Positions 17,154-26,018 of a DNA stretch of 57,646 nt are shown piece by piece; position 1 is the first letter of the stretch; each line of letters starts with the position of its first letter. Both the position numbers and the translations under genes were made by a program. Source of the stretch: Gammaproteobacteria bacterium (lineage in GTDB: Bacteria; Pseudomonadota; Gammaproteobacteria; Pseudomonadales; Azotimanducaceae); NCBI GenBank assembly GCA_028821405.1, contig JAPPGK010000107.1, positions 1-57,646 of the forward strand, in the 5' to 3' direction. The notes beneath the pieces are model-generated. The model made no database searches, was not told the origin of the DNA, and saw nothing but the letters and a program-made list of their open reading frames with translations.

Positions 17154-17253
17154 AGCATACTTTCCTGCTTGAAGGTCGAGCCGCAATTATCGCCGATCCC
17201 AACGGTTGGTGTTGGGTCGTGCGTATCCCACTCCCTGATCGCGTGCGATCATC

Positions 17254-17324
17254 GCGCGTAGGGGCGCGTCCTCGCCCGCGTCGGCGCGCAAGGGTCCCCC
17301 GGCGGCCGCAAGGGGCGCCCTACG
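17254..17324. repeat. Pair of REP-like palindromes, family 1, in opposite orientation
   Basis: A minus-strand copy at 17254-17277 and a plus-strand copy at 17301-17324 (arm, GCAAG loop, arm, TACG) form a large imperfect inverted repeat. They fill most of the 237-bp gap between the PQQ dehydrogenase and the LLM flavoprotein gene. Nothing else is recognisable in this gap. Confidence 0.55.
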
Positions 17325-17390
17325 TTGCGCCTCGTCGATCTGCACCCCATCGGCGGGTCGATGGCGACGCGACGCCGGCGTCGGCGCCGT

Positions 17391-18392
17391 TCAGGCGATC
17401 CCGAAGGCTTCGGCGATCAATTCGTACGACCTGATGCGGTCGGCGAACGTCGGCGTGATGGTCAGGAGGATCGCTTCGTCGGCGCCGGACTGCGCCGCGA
17501 GATCCTCGATGTCGGCTTTCACCTCCTCCGGCGTGCCGATGATCTGCCGCGAACGGCGGTGCCGCATGGCCTCGAGTTCCTCGTCGGTGAACGGCCACTC
17601 GGCAGCCTCTTCCAGGGTGGGCGCCGGACCGCGTTGGCCCCGGTCCCGACGGATGCGCTGAATCTCGCGCATGCGCCGGAACAAATCGGCGCGCTCGGGA
17701 TCCTCGACCGCGATCGCGAACACCCCGATGGAGGCATAGGCCTGGGTCAGGTGCTCGGGGACGAACCGTTCGCGGTACTGTTGAAGCGCCTCGATGGCCA
17801 ATTGCGGCGCGATGAAGTGGGCGTGGGAGTAGGGCAGGCCGAACCGGGCCGCGTAGGCGGCGGAGTCGTAGCTCGATCCAAGCATCCACACTTCCGGCGT
17901 GGTCGCCGTTCTGGGTGTGGCCTTGAGGTCGTGGAACGCCTCGGTGATGGGTATGCCGCCGGACACGAAGGCGATCAGATCCTTGACCTTGGCGGGGTAG
18001 TACTCGATGCCCAGTGGATTGCCGTAGGCGAGCGCCGCCGCCGTCAGCCCGTCGCTGCCCGGCGCACGGCCGACACCGAGATCGATACGACCCGGGTAGA
18101 GCGCCTCCAGCAAGCGGAAGTTCTCGGCCACCTTGAACGGCGAGTAGTGGGACAGCATGACACCGCCGGAACCCACCCGGATGCGCTCGGTCTCCGCTGC
18201 CAGGCGCGTGATGAGTATCTCCGGCGACGAACTCGCCAAGGTGTTCGACGCGTGGTGTTCGGCGACCCAGTAGCGGTGGTAGCCGAGTTCGTCGCAGCGT
18301 TTGGCCAATGCCATCGTGTTGGCGATGGCGTCCGTCGCCTCCTCGCCACGAGCGATGGGCGATTGGTCGAGAATACCGAGTTGGAGGGGCAA
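17391..18392 (-). CDS. LLM-class flavin-dependent oxidoreductase
   Basis: A 333-residue bacterial luciferase-like protein beginning LPLQLGILDQSPI at TTG 18392, which matches the family's usual start; the longer frame upstream is GC-rich and without family character. Further motifs: YWVAEHHASNTLASSSPEI, RIRVGSGGVMLSHYSPFKVAE, GRIDLGVGRAPGSD and IGTPEEV near the end. It belongs to the YhbW/MsnO8-type single-component group that binds FMN(H2). Substrate unknown. It is a single-gene unit between two palindrome-bearing gaps. Confidence 0.86.
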   Translation of the reverse strand: MPLQLGILDQSPIARGEEATDAIANTMALAKRCDELGYHRYWVAEHHASNTLASSSPEILITRLAAETERIRVGSGGVMLSHYSPFKVAENFRLLEALYPGRIDLGVGRAPGSDGLTAAALAYGNPLGIEYYPAKVKDLIAFVSGGIPITEAFHDLKATPRTATTPEVWMLGSSYDSAAYAARFGLPYSHAHFIAPQLAIEALQQYRERFVPEHLTQAYASIGVFAIAVEDPERADLFRRMREIQRIRRDRGQRGPAPTLEEAAEWPFTDEELEAMRHRRSRQIIGTPEEVKADIEDLAAQSGADEAILLTITPTFADRIRSYELIAEAFGIA

Positions 18393-18522
18393 GGCTTGTG
18401 TCCGGATCGGGTGGCAAGGGCAAACGCCAAGTTTACGCACCGTGCCGGCGGTAGTCGTGTGCATCCGCCGCCACGCCGACACGGGTGCACAACAATCCAC
18501 GCCGGACGGGAAACACCCGGGA

Positions 18523-18540
18523 GGGGACAAGCCCGTCCCC
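18523..18540. repeat. REP-like palindrome, family 2
   Basis: GGGGAC, loop AAGCCC, GTCCCC, in the 170-bp gap between the LLM and DUF3108 genes. The same GGGACA...TGTCCC-type hairpin is found at 21415, 31814 and 40220. Confidence 0.5.
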
Positions 18541-18562
18541 GAGGGGAGGGCGCTCGAGTGGG

Positions 18563-19261
18563 CTAGCGGTCGACGCGGAGCCTCAGGACGCCATCCGGCA
18601 GGAACGGCACGCGCACCTGTACGCGCACGGGGAACCGCGGCTCGCCATCATCGGCGATCCACACCGACACCCGGCGCGTGCTGCCATCGACGTACCGGAA
18701 CCGATAGTCGCAGCGTACGGTGGGACCCGAGTAGTAGCGGGATCGCTGGTTCAGATTCCGTTCCGAGGTGCGCTCGGGCACGATGCGGTACGCGTCCTCG
18801 CCATCGTGCACGGTTGTCTCGGCGAGACAGTGGGGTGCCAGGAACATCACCGACATCAGGTCGGAACCCGGCGGCACCGGGAGTTCCTCGGACTCGTCGT
18901 CGGTGGCGTGGATGGTGGTCCTGTCGCCGAAGGCAAGCAGCACTTCCCGGGTTTCGCCGTCGTCCTCGAGGAGCAGGTAGGCCTTCGTGGTCGGGAAGCC
19001 CTCGACCATGCGGCCGGTGGCGGCGAACTGCCCCCGCCACTTGAACAACCGGTTCATGGCGCCGGCGGTGGTGACGACGCCCGACAGTTCGTAACGGTCC
19101 CCGTTCTCGCCCAACGTCATGCTGATGGTGCCTGCGTGAAACCAAGCCACTTGGGCGTCGTAGCGCATCTCCTCGGTGGCCGCCGAGCCTGTCACGAACG
19201 CAACGCCGAGGAGGCCGAGGCGGAACGCCCGTGTTGAGCCGATTGCAGCGGGACGGATCAC
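18563..19261 (-). CDS. DUF3108 domain-containing exported protein
   Basis: A 232-residue protein starting at GTG 19261, overlapping the upstream methyltransferase stop as GTGA. A short hydrophobic signal (FRLGLLGVAFVTGSAA) is followed by the DUF3108 pattern: MRYDAQVAWFHAGTISMTL, GAMNRLFKWRGQFAATG and a beta-rich remainder. DUF3108 proteins are periplasmic or outer-membrane proteins of unknown function. It is last in the envelope glycan cluster. Confidence 0.8.
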   Translation of the reverse strand: MIRPAAIGSTRAFRLGLLGVAFVTGSAATEEMRYDAQVAWFHAGTISMTLGENGDRYELSGVVTTAGAMNRLFKWRGQFAATGRMVEGFPTTKAYLLLEDDGETREVLLAFGDRTTIHATDDESEELPVPPGSDLMSVMFLAPHCLAETTVHDGEDAYRIVPERTSERNLNQRSRYYSGPTVRCDYRFRYVDGSTRRVSVWIADDGEPRFPVRVQVRVPFLPDGVLRLRVDR

Positions 19262-20001
19262 CGGCGTTTGACCCCGAAATACACCGCCCCGGCCCCGGGC
19301 GCGTCGATGCCGTACCTGGCCTGCTCCGGTCTGGTGGCGAGATCGTCGGGATGTATCACCCGCACCTCGAACCCCACCGATCCCATGCGCTGCGGAAAGT
19401 CCAAGCCGTAGGTCCGCAGGTGCTCGTGGGGCCGTCGGTCGCCCCGACGACGCGGCCGGAGCGGGGTGTCGCGATGGTCTACGGTCGCCTGGGCGGTGAC
19501 GGGGATGTTGAGTATCGCCCAGCCGCCGGGTTTCAGGATACGGTGCAACTCCGCCATGGCGATCAGGTCGTCGGGAACATCCTGCAGGACGTGGCTGCAA
19601 TAGACCGCATGGAAGATGCCGTCACCGTGCGGGATCGTCATCACGTCGAAACGCTCGTCCACGTCTGTTCGAATCAGATCCGCGGTCCGATAGTCGCCGT
19701 CGGCCAGGTGGCGCAAGCAGGGCTGAATGCACGCTTCCGGGGCGATGTGCAGCAACGGCCCGCCACAAGCGGGTCCGTCGGCGCTGGTCAGGAAAAGGTA
19801 GGTCAGCCGGTCACGCTCCCGTGCCCCGCAGTAGGGACAGACGGCGTTCGGACGCCGGTTGCGCTTCCCGCCGGCGGGCCGGAAACCCCGAAACGAGCGG
19901 TCGCATACCGGACACCGCACGGCATCGCCGGCCCAGGTCAGGGGCGCTGCGAGTCGGCGCAAGCGGCGCAGCCCGGCTTCGATGCGCTTAAGCGCCGGCA
20001 T
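19258..20001 (-). CDS. SAM-dependent methyltransferase with zinc-ribbon N-terminus
   Basis: The 247-residue protein starts at ATG 20001, overlapping the YrbL stop by 14 bp. It has CPVCDRSFRGF and CPYCGARERDR, two CxxC knuckles likely binding zinc. These are followed by a class I methyltransferase core with LHIAPEACIQ in place of the classical glycine loop, YCSHVLQDVPDD and RILKPGGWAILN. This matches methyltransferases found in cell-wall and LPS clusters; the acceptor is unknown. An upstream frame extension lies within yrbL and is rejected. Confidence 0.8.
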   Translation of the reverse strand: MPALKRIEAGLRRLRRLAAPLTWAGDAVRCPVCDRSFRGFRPAGGKRNRRPNAVCPYCGARERDRLTYLFLTSADGPACGGPLLHIAPEACIQPCLRHLADGDYRTADLIRTDVDERFDVMTIPHGDGIFHAVYCSHVLQDVPDDLIAMAELHRILKPGGWAILNIPVTAQATVDHRDTPLRPRRRGDRRPHEHLRTYGLDFPQRMGSVGFEVRVIHPDDLATRPEQARYGIDAPGAGAVYFGVKRR

Positions 20002-20632
20002 CGGAATCGTCCGTGCCCGCGGGAAGCAGGATGCGGATCCGGTCGTCGAACTTCGTGAGTTTGCGTTCGATCTTCGCCCGCGCGCAGAACTTGAACCAAT
20101 GCGACAGGGGGATGAACTCGCTGTTGCCAATGCCATCGACAATGACCAGCCGATAGCGTTCCGGGCTGTCCGCCACCGCAATGATGTTGTGCGGCAGGAG
20201 GTCCCGGGTCAGGAAACGCTCCCGGCGCAGCCACTGCTTGAACTCGTCGATGGCCTTTTCCAGCGCATCGGTCATGCCCCCGGGCAGAAGCTCCTCGAGG
20301 TTCTTGGGAAAGCCGCCGTCGAAGTCGCGGAACAACGCCGTGACGATGCCGACGCCCTGGTCGGTCTCGACCGTGCCGTAGAAGCGGGGGACGTGCGTGT
20401 AGTCGAGCTGACCGCTGCGCTTGAGATGCCGGTATGCCTCGGTCTCCTTGCGCTGGTCGTCGAAATTCTGCAAGCGTTTGAAACGTCGCCAGCCTGTGAC
20501 GACGGCCCGGCGCGCAGTTGGCGTTCGGTCGGGGCGGAGCACCTTGACACAGCGGGTCGGGTCCTCCGGGTGGACGTAGCAGCGGCGGGTTCCGCCGATG
20601 GCGAAGGGTTCGATGTCACGAAGGTTCAGCAT
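19988..20632 (-). CDS. yrbL: YrbL family kinase-like protein
   Basis: A 214-residue protein, close to the 210 residues of E. coli YrbL, with a protein-kinase-like fold: IGGTRRCYVHPEDPTRCVKV at the nucleotide loop, RRERFLTRDLLPHNIIAV as catalytic loop and LVIVDGIGN as metal-binding strand. In enterobacteria yrbL is PhoP/PmrA regulated and its function is not settled. The setting between methyltransferases and glycosyltransferases suggests phosphorylation of a sugar or lipid in envelope synthesis, as LPS-core kinases do (inference). The ATG at 20632 is preferred over an upstream start. Confidence 0.82.
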   Translation of the reverse strand: MLNLRDIEPFAIGGTRRCYVHPEDPTRCVKVLRPDRTPTARRAVVTGWRRFKRLQNFDDQRKETEAYRHLKRSGQLDYTHVPRFYGTVETDQGVGIVTALFRDFDGGFPKNLEELLPGGMTDALEKAIDEFKQWLRRERFLTRDLLPHNIIAVADSPERYRLVIVDGIGNSEFIPLSHWFKFCARAKIERKLTKFDDRIRILLPAGTDDSDAGA

Positions 20633-20658
20633 GGCTGCAATGGGGCGGGACGCGCTCT

Positions 20659-21414
20659 TCACCGCTTGACCAGGCACGCACAGGTGACTTGATACGGCCT
20701 GACCAGGTACTTGAGCTTCGAGACCGAACGTTTCCATTGCCGCCAACCGAGAAACGGAACCGGCAACCGGAACAGGTGCCGCATCAGCAGGACGACGGGC
20801 CTGCGGGCGAACTCCTGACGATACGAACCCGTATCGAGGATCTCGGCTCGCTCGACATCGAACCCGTCGAACAAGGCCACGAGTTCGGCGACGTTGGGCC
20901 GGAACATCGTGTCGATTGGATCGTTATGGTGGGGGTAGCGGTGCGGTACGGTCACGAGAAGCCGTCCGCCCGTCGCGACCAATGTTCCGAGCCGGGCGGC
21001 GAACGCGGTGGCGTCGGGTACGTGCTCGAGTACATTGCAGCATAGTACGAGGCGCGCGTGCACTGATCGGAGCCGCGCGAGGCCGTCGGCCGTCATCAGA
21101 TCCGCGACGAGGTCGATCCCCGGTGCGTCCTCCACGTCGGAGAATACGACGGATGCCGAACGCGCCGACAACGGATCGAAGATGCTGCGCTGAATCCAAG
21201 GCTGAATGACGGTGCGGAACTCGCGGTTGGCAGACCCGATGTCCAGCACGATGTCGAGTGCCTCCGCTGGCAACGCCGCGAGCGCGCCCTCGATCCATTC
21301 AGCTTCTTGGGGAAACACCCTTGTTGGACTGTTGCGGCTGAGGCGGGTTGTCTGCAGCTTAAGGTCGAGGCGCCCGCCGGCGTCGCGTTGGCCGCATCGG
21401 GGCGAACGACGCAC
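20659..21414 (-). CDS. Class I SAM-dependent methyltransferase
   Basis: Up to 251 residues. The core has LDIVLDIGSANREF (motif I), DVEDAPGIDLVADLM, LCCNVLEHVPD and GGRLLVTVPHRYPHHNDPIDTMF, the pattern of methyltransferases in glycan clusters. The start is uncertain: GTG 21414 lies in a REP-like palindrome, so the true start may be GTG 21318 (220 residues). It precedes yrbL by 26 bp. The C-terminus is basic and hydrophobic, possibly membrane-associated. Confidence 0.78.
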   Translation of the reverse strand: MRRSPRCGQRDAGGRLDLKLQTTRLSRNSPTRVFPQEAEWIEGALAALPAEALDIVLDIGSANREFRTVIQPWIQRSIFDPLSARSASVVFSDVEDAPGIDLVADLMTADGLARLRSVHARLVLCCNVLEHVPDATAFAARLGTLVATGGRLLVTVPHRYPHHNDPIDTMFRPNVAELVALFDGFDVERAEILDTGSYRQEFARRPVVLLMRHLFRLPVPFLGWRQWKRSVSKLKYLVRPYQVTCACLVKR

Positions 21415-21430
21415 GGGACACGCCTGTCCC
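21415..21430. repeat. REP-like palindrome, family 2
   Basis: GGGACA, CGCC, TGTCCC: a perfect 6-bp stem in the gap between the glycosyltransferase and methyltransferase genes. It matches the family 2 copies elsewhere. Confidence 0.5.
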
Positions 21431-21480
21431 CTCCCACAAGACCACTTGCATCAGGCCGTTCTCGCCACACGGGTCTTGCG

Positions 21481-22467
21481 TCATCGCGTAATCCCCAGGT
21501 AGACGTCACGTGTCGCCTCGACCATCTTATCCACGGTAAGCGTCTGTGCTGCCCACTGGAACAGACGGTCCATGCGCACGCGCGCAGCGTCGGGGTCGCC
21601 AAGGCACTCCTTGATGGCCGACTTGAGATTCCCGGCCGACGCCAAGTGGGTTGGCGGCAAGAGTTCGGCCGCACCGGGAACGGGGGTCGAGACAATGGGT
21701 AGCCGCGCCTGGAGCGCTTCAACCATGGCGTAGCTGAACCCCTCGCGCTCCGAAGCGAAGACCATGAGGTCGGCACCCGTCATCATCGAACGCGCATTCG
21801 CCTGGAAACCGGCCAAGATGACGGGCTTGCCCTCGGCGAGCGGCTCGAGACGGCGTCGTTCCGGACCTTCGCCGACGATCAGGAGCCGCCCCATCGTGTC
21901 GTCCCAGATCTCGATTAGGCGGTGAAAGGCCTTCGCGGGCACCAGCCGCCCGATCGCCAGCGTCAGTTTCTCGTCGTCGGGGATCGCGAATCGTTGGCGG
22001 AGTTCCGCGGCCGACAGCGATGACGAAGGGGGGTGGACGCCGTTGTACACGACGTGCTTGTTGTCGTGTCGCAGGTCCGCGACCACACCGCGACTGACGC
22101 CGATGACCGCATCGAATCCGAGATACGACGTAAGGTTGCTTTTCTTGTTGTGGATCGTGCCCACGACCCGGGCCGACGGGCGGATCGCGGCGATCAGGTC
22201 GGCGGCCTTGCCGCCTTGGGCGTGAACGATGGCGGGCGCGTTGGCCTCGATCAGCCGGCGCAGCCCCCGGCGCAGGAAGGGGTCGCGGCGGTTGCGGGCA
22301 AGGTTCAACGGCGCGAAGTGGACCGTGTCGTCGAAGCCGTCCCGATACCGCGAGTGCCCTATGGCGACGACCTCGTCGCCGAGGGCGGCAAGACCGTTCG
22401 CCAAGTCCATGAAGTGGGTTTCCAAGCCACCGTCGTCGCTGCCGCCCATGACTTGGCAGACCTTCAT
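21481..22467 (-). CDS. GT4-type glycosyltransferase
   Basis: The 328-residue GT-B enzyme begins MKVCQVMGGSDDGGLETH at ATG 22467. The N-terminal half has HAQGGKAADLI and VVYNGVHPP, and the C-terminal half has AIGRLVPAKAF, LLIVGEGPER and ASEREGFSYAMVEALQARLPIVST, the nucleotide-sugar site with EGFS-x7-E. It transfers a sugar from a nucleotide donor to a lipid or glycan acceptor at the cytoplasmic membrane. Upstream is a polysaccharide deacetylase gene (85 bp gap). Confidence 0.87.
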   Translation of the reverse strand: MKVCQVMGGSDDGGLETHFMDLANGLAALGDEVVAIGHSRYRDGFDDTVHFAPLNLARNRRDPFLRRGLRRLIEANAPAIVHAQGGKAADLIAAIRPSARVVGTIHNKKSNLTSYLGFDAVIGVSRGVVADLRHDNKHVVYNGVHPPSSSLSAAELRQRFAIPDDEKLTLAIGRLVPAKAFHRLIEIWDDTMGRLLIVGEGPERRRLEPLAEGKPVILAGFQANARSMMTGADLMVFASEREGFSYAMVEALQARLPIVSTPVPGAAELLPPTHLASAGNLKSAIKECLGDPDAARVRMDRLFQWAAQTLTVDKMVEATRDVYLGITR

Positions 22468-22552
22468 CGCGTCATTCCGTGTCGAGCGCTCGCTATCGAT
22501 CCGTGTTGCATCATAACCAACCCGCGCAAGGCAACGGCCCGTCGGTGACCGG

Positions 22553-23377
22553 TCAGTCCAGCACCCCGCGCTTGCCGGTGCGCAGGCAAATCGAGAATCC
22601 CAGGGCACCTTCCTTGCCGCTAACCTTGACGCGCTTGAGCCGCAATGCGTCGGCGCGTGGATCCGGGCTGATGCCGGCGACTGTGGTCACCGCGTAGCGG
22701 TAGTTCGCGCTCGCCACGGCCGCGACGTCGTCGTCGGTGAAGATTCCGAACGGATAGGCAAAGCTCGACACCTCGGTTTCGAAGGTGTCCTCCAACACCG
22801 CTCTGGCCCCGGCGACTTCGTGTTGCTTGTCGGCTTCGGCAAGGTCGGGTAGGAGCGCATGGGTGGTGGTATGCGCGGCAAGCTCCCAGGTACCCGAGTC
22901 GAGCATCGCGCGGACCTCGGCGTCGCTGAGCTTTGGCTCTCGCATCAACTCGCCTGAGTCGTGGTGGGCTTTCTTGGTGGTGGACCAATCCCGGTCGAAG
23001 CGGTCGACGACCAGGAAAAGCGTCGCCTTGGCGCCGTATTTGACGAGCAACGGGTGTGCCGCCGTGTAGTTGTCGCGATAGCCGTCGTCGAACGTCAGTA
23101 CCACCGTCTTGGGATTGCCCGCCATGTCCGCGAGTTCGGACAGAAAGGCGAATTGCCAGCCGTTGTCGATGAGCCATTTCAACTGCCGTTCGAACTCGGC
23201 CGGGGCCACCCTCAGCTTGTTGAAGCGCCCACCGGGGACGTGTTCGCGGATCATGTGATACATGAGAATGCGCGGCTGCCGATAGTCCACGGGCCCGCGC
23301 CACCAGGCGTAGCGCAGCGAAAAGAACACGGTTCCGAGCAGGGCGGCGCAGCCGACGGCGATGATCGTGGCCGTCAT
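22553..23377 (-). CDS. Polysaccharide deacetylase (NodB domain)
   Basis: A 274-residue protein with an N-terminal membrane anchor (residues 3-22) and a NodB catalytic domain. VLTFDDGYRDN holds the catalytic Asp and metal Asp, and AHTTTH the metal histidines (HxxxH). It probably removes acetyl groups from a surface glycan in the periplasm. Its ATG overlaps the stop of the preceding glycosyltransferase (ATGA), so the two are translationally coupled. An upstream extension of 26 residues lies inside the glycosyltransferase gene and is rejected. Confidence 0.88.
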   Translation of the reverse strand: MTATIIAVGCAALLGTVFFSLRYAWWRGPVDYRQPRILMYHMIREHVPGGRFNKLRVAPAEFERQLKWLIDNGWQFAFLSELADMAGNPKTVVLTFDDGYRDNYTAAHPLLVKYGAKATLFLVVDRFDRDWSTTKKAHHDSGELMREPKLSDAEVRAMLDSGTWELAAHTTTHALLPDLAEADKQHEVAGARAVLEDTFETEVSSFAYPFGIFTDDDVAAVASANYRYAVTTVAGISPDPRADALRLKRVKVSGKEGALGFSICLRTGKRGVLD

Positions 23378-24504
23378 GATCGGCAGCGACCGGTCGCGGC
23401 TTCGTTCGATTTCCCGCGCACGAGTTCTCCGTAGAGGTCGATGGTCTGCGCGCACATTCTGGCAACATCGAAATCGTGATCGAGTATTGCCCGCGTCGCC
23501 GTTGCGGGATCGTCGAGAATCCCGCCGAGTCTTCTTGCCACAGCCCCGGTATCGCCGACCGGCACGCGCCCCGCGGCGTAGACATGGGTGAGGATTTCAC
23601 CGACACCACCGTGTTCGTAGCCGACTACCGGGGTGCCCAGGGAAAGGGCCTCCAGCACCGTGCGGCCGAAGGACTCCGGCTTCTGCGACAACGAGACGAC
23701 CGCTTCGGCGATGGCCATGATCTCGGGCAGATCGCTGCGCTGCCCCGTGAAGACGATGTCCCGGCCCCGCCGCCGGATCTCGTCCGCGTAGGCCCGATGC
23801 CGGGGATCGACGCCGCCCACGACGACGCCGAGCGCATTGGGGTGGGTGTTGTGCAGTTGCTCCATCACGTCGATGAAGTCGGTGTGTCCCTTGAGACGCG
23901 TCAGCCGTCCGGGCAGGACCACGAGATCCCTACCTTCGCTTGCCGGGAAGTCGCGGCGCCATGTGGCGAGCCAGTCTGCGCCGGGCAAGAGCCCGCGGTG
24001 GAACCTTTGCCGGTCGACGCCCCGGTAGATCCGATCCACCTTGGCCATGTCGATCCGGGGATAGTTCGCCTGCACGTACCGTCGGGCCGTGTCCGAGACG
24101 GCGATCACCCGTTCGCCACGCACCATGATCGCGCTGTAGCGGCTCACCGAATACAGACCGTGCACCGTCGTGACGAAACGCGGTCGAGCGTTCTCGGGCA
24201 TCGCGCGCCACGCCAGCCAACAGACCCAGGCGGGGAGACGCGAGCGTGCGTGGAGTATCGCGGGCCGTTCATCGGCCAGCCAACGCCTGAATCGCCGGGC
24301 CGCGAGGACCGTCGCCGGATGCTTGCGGCCGATGTCCCAGGTGCGGTGGCGGCTGCCGGCCCGTTCCAGTCGGTCTACGAGGCGACCGCCCTTGGAAACG
24401 ACAATCGACTCGTGACCGGCGGCAGTAAGCGCCTCGGCGATTTCCAACGTGCCCTGTTCGACCCCGCCGCTTTCCATCGCGGGCAGAACCTGGACGACCT
24501 TCAA
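23374..24504 (-). CDS. GT4-type glycosyltransferase
   Basis: A 376-residue GT-B enzyme beginning MKVVQVLPAMESGGVEQGTLEIA, the usual GT4 opening. Other motifs are HARSRLPAWVCWL, VHGLYS, VIAVSD, VVLPGRLTRLKGH and the donor site LSQKPESFGRTVLEALSLGTPVVGYE. It is first in the envelope cluster. Its C-terminus resembles the mannosyl/heptosyl transferase group of LPS core synthesis. It overlaps the deacetylase start by 4 bp. Confidence 0.88.
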   Translation of the reverse strand: MKVVQVLPAMESGGVEQGTLEIAEALTAAGHESIVVSKGGRLVDRLERAGSRHRTWDIGRKHPATVLAARRFRRWLADERPAILHARSRLPAWVCWLAWRAMPENARPRFVTTVHGLYSVSRYSAIMVRGERVIAVSDTARRYVQANYPRIDMAKVDRIYRGVDRQRFHRGLLPGADWLATWRRDFPASEGRDLVVLPGRLTRLKGHTDFIDVMEQLHNTHPNALGVVVGGVDPRHRAYADEIRRRGRDIVFTGQRSDLPEIMAIAEAVVSLSQKPESFGRTVLEALSLGTPVVGYEHGGVGEILTHVYAAGRVPVGDTGAVARRLGGILDDPATATRAILDHDFDVARMCAQTIDLYGELVRGKSNEAATGRCRS

Positions 24505-24573
24505 CGTTCATCTCCGCCGGGCCATCGCTTGAGCAGTGTAGTGCCCCTTGCGCTCTTGTTACCATGACCGCAG

Positions 24574-25881
24574 ATGGGTAGCAGGCGTGAATTCATCGCC
24601 CTCACGGCAACGGCAAGCGCCGTGGCGGGTTTTGCGTGGCGCCCTCTGGCGCGAACCGCGCAAGATCACCTGCGGCCGGTCGCCGATCTTGCGACGGGCG
24701 AGTACCTGCTCCGTTTGCCTCCGGGGTTCAGTTACATCTCCCACGACTGGCGCGGCGATGCCATGGCCGACGGCAACCCCGTACCAGGCGCACACGACGG
24801 TATGGGTGCATTCCCCCAGGAAGACGAGCGCACGGTCGTCCTCGTGCGCAACCACGAGATCATCGAGGGCCGCCCTATTGGGGACGTGGCCGTGTACGAC
24901 TCGCTCGGCGGTGGCGGCACGACGACGCTCTCGTTCGACTTGGCGGAGCGCGCATGGCGTGAGTCCGGGGTCTCGCTGGCGGGTACGACCAGGAACTGCG
25001 CCGGGGGGCCGACGCCATGGGGAAGTTGGTTGACCTGCGAGGAGTGGGTGGTCGATCCCGAGCCCGGTCACGCGGAACGTGCCCACGGGTTCGTGTTCGA
25101 GGTGCCGGCGAACGGGGTCGGCGACGTCAGACCGTTGACCGGTTTGGGTCGTTTCGAGCACGAGGCCGCCGCCGTGGATCCCAAGTCGGGAATCGTCTAT
25201 CTGACCGAAGACGAACGGCGGTGCGGCCTGTACCGGTTCGTGCCGGGCGGTGATGTCTCGGGCCGCGCGAGCCTGCGGGGACCGGGTCGGCTTCAGATGC
25301 TCGCCGTCGACGGCCGTCCCAACTACGCGGGACGATGGCCGGTGGGTCTCAGGATGCCGACCGCCTGGGTCGACATCGACGATCCGGAGGCTGGCCGCGC
25401 GTCGGTGTTCCAGCAGGGTTTTGCGCGGGGTGGCATGCGTTTCAAGCGCCTGGAGGGCTGCTGGTGGGACGACGGACATCTCTATTTCGTGTCCACCACG
25501 GGCGGATGGGCCGGCCGGGGCCAGGTCTGGGAGTTGAATACCGACCAGGACCGCCTCCGGCTGCTCTACGAATCGCCGGGGCGGGACGTACTCGACTGCC
25601 CGGACAACATCGCGATGATGACCCATGGCGCGCTGATGCTCTGCGAAGACGGGCACGGACCGACCCGCCTGTCCATGCTCACGCCTTCGGGCGCCGTGAT
25701 GACTGTCGCCGAAAACAACGTCGTGTTGAACGGCACCAAGGGTTTCAGCGGCGACTACCGAGGCGGCGAGTGGTGCGGCGTTTGCCAGGTCGGCGACTGG
25801 ATCTTCGCGAATCTGCAGGCGCCGGGCATGACGTTGGCCATCACGGGTCCCTGGAACGACCTCATGGAAGGGCGAGCGTAA
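24574..25881 (+). CDS. PhoX family alkaline phosphatase-like protein (DUF839)
   Basis: A 435-residue protein with a likely Tat signal, GSRREFIALTATASAVAGFAW. The DUF839 beta-propeller motifs are present: LVRNHE, GGGTTTLSFD, GTTRNCAGGPTPWGSWLTCEE, HEAAAVDP, YLTEDE, LEGCWWDDG and CPDNI. PhoX enzymes are calcium/iron phosphatases of the periplasm or surface; shorter relatives like this are not all proven phosphatases. It is divergent from the envelope cluster. Its stop codon lies inside a REP-like palindrome. Confidence 0.84.
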   Translation: MGSRREFIALTATASAVAGFAWRPLARTAQDHLRPVADLATGEYLLRLPPGFSYISHDWRGDAMADGNPVPGAHDGMGAFPQEDERTVVLVRNHEIIEGRPIGDVAVYDSLGGGGTTTLSFDLAERAWRESGVSLAGTTRNCAGGPTPWGSWLTCEEWVVDPEPGHAERAHGFVFEVPANGVGDVRPLTGLGRFEHEAAAVDPKSGIVYLTEDERRCGLYRFVPGGDVSGRASLRGPGRLQMLAVDGRPNYAGRWPVGLRMPTAWVDIDDPEAGRASVFQQGFARGGMRFKRLEGCWWDDGHLYFVSTTGGWAGRGQVWELNTDQDRLRLLYESPGRDVLDCPDNIAMMTHGALMLCEDGHGPTRLSMLTPSGAVMTVAENNVVLNGTKGFSGDYRGGEWCGVCQVGDWIFANLQAPGMTLAITGPWNDLMEGRA

Positions 25882-25894
25882 CGCGCCCCTACGG
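25870..25894 (+). repeat. REP-like palindrome, family 1, containing a stop codon
   Basis: GGGCGAG, loop CGTAA, CGCGCCC then CTACGG. The TAA in the loop is the stop codon of the PhoX-like gene. A second GCGCGCG-rich stretch follows up to about 25925. Confidence 0.5.
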
Positions 25895-26018
25895 CGCGCG
25901 CGGTCGCCCGCAACCGCGACGCGACGGCTCTTAATGCCTGAACGCGGCGGCGGGACGGCGCGAGCCCGTTGCCACGGGCCTTGCGATGCCCGAACGCCCG
26001 TCGTGTTCGGCGCGGTCG

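Noticed and set aside
17160-17390. Possible riboswitch or sRNA upstream of the PQQ dehydrogenase
   Set aside because: The gap is mostly accounted for by two REP-like palindromes; no conserved aptamer pattern was seen.
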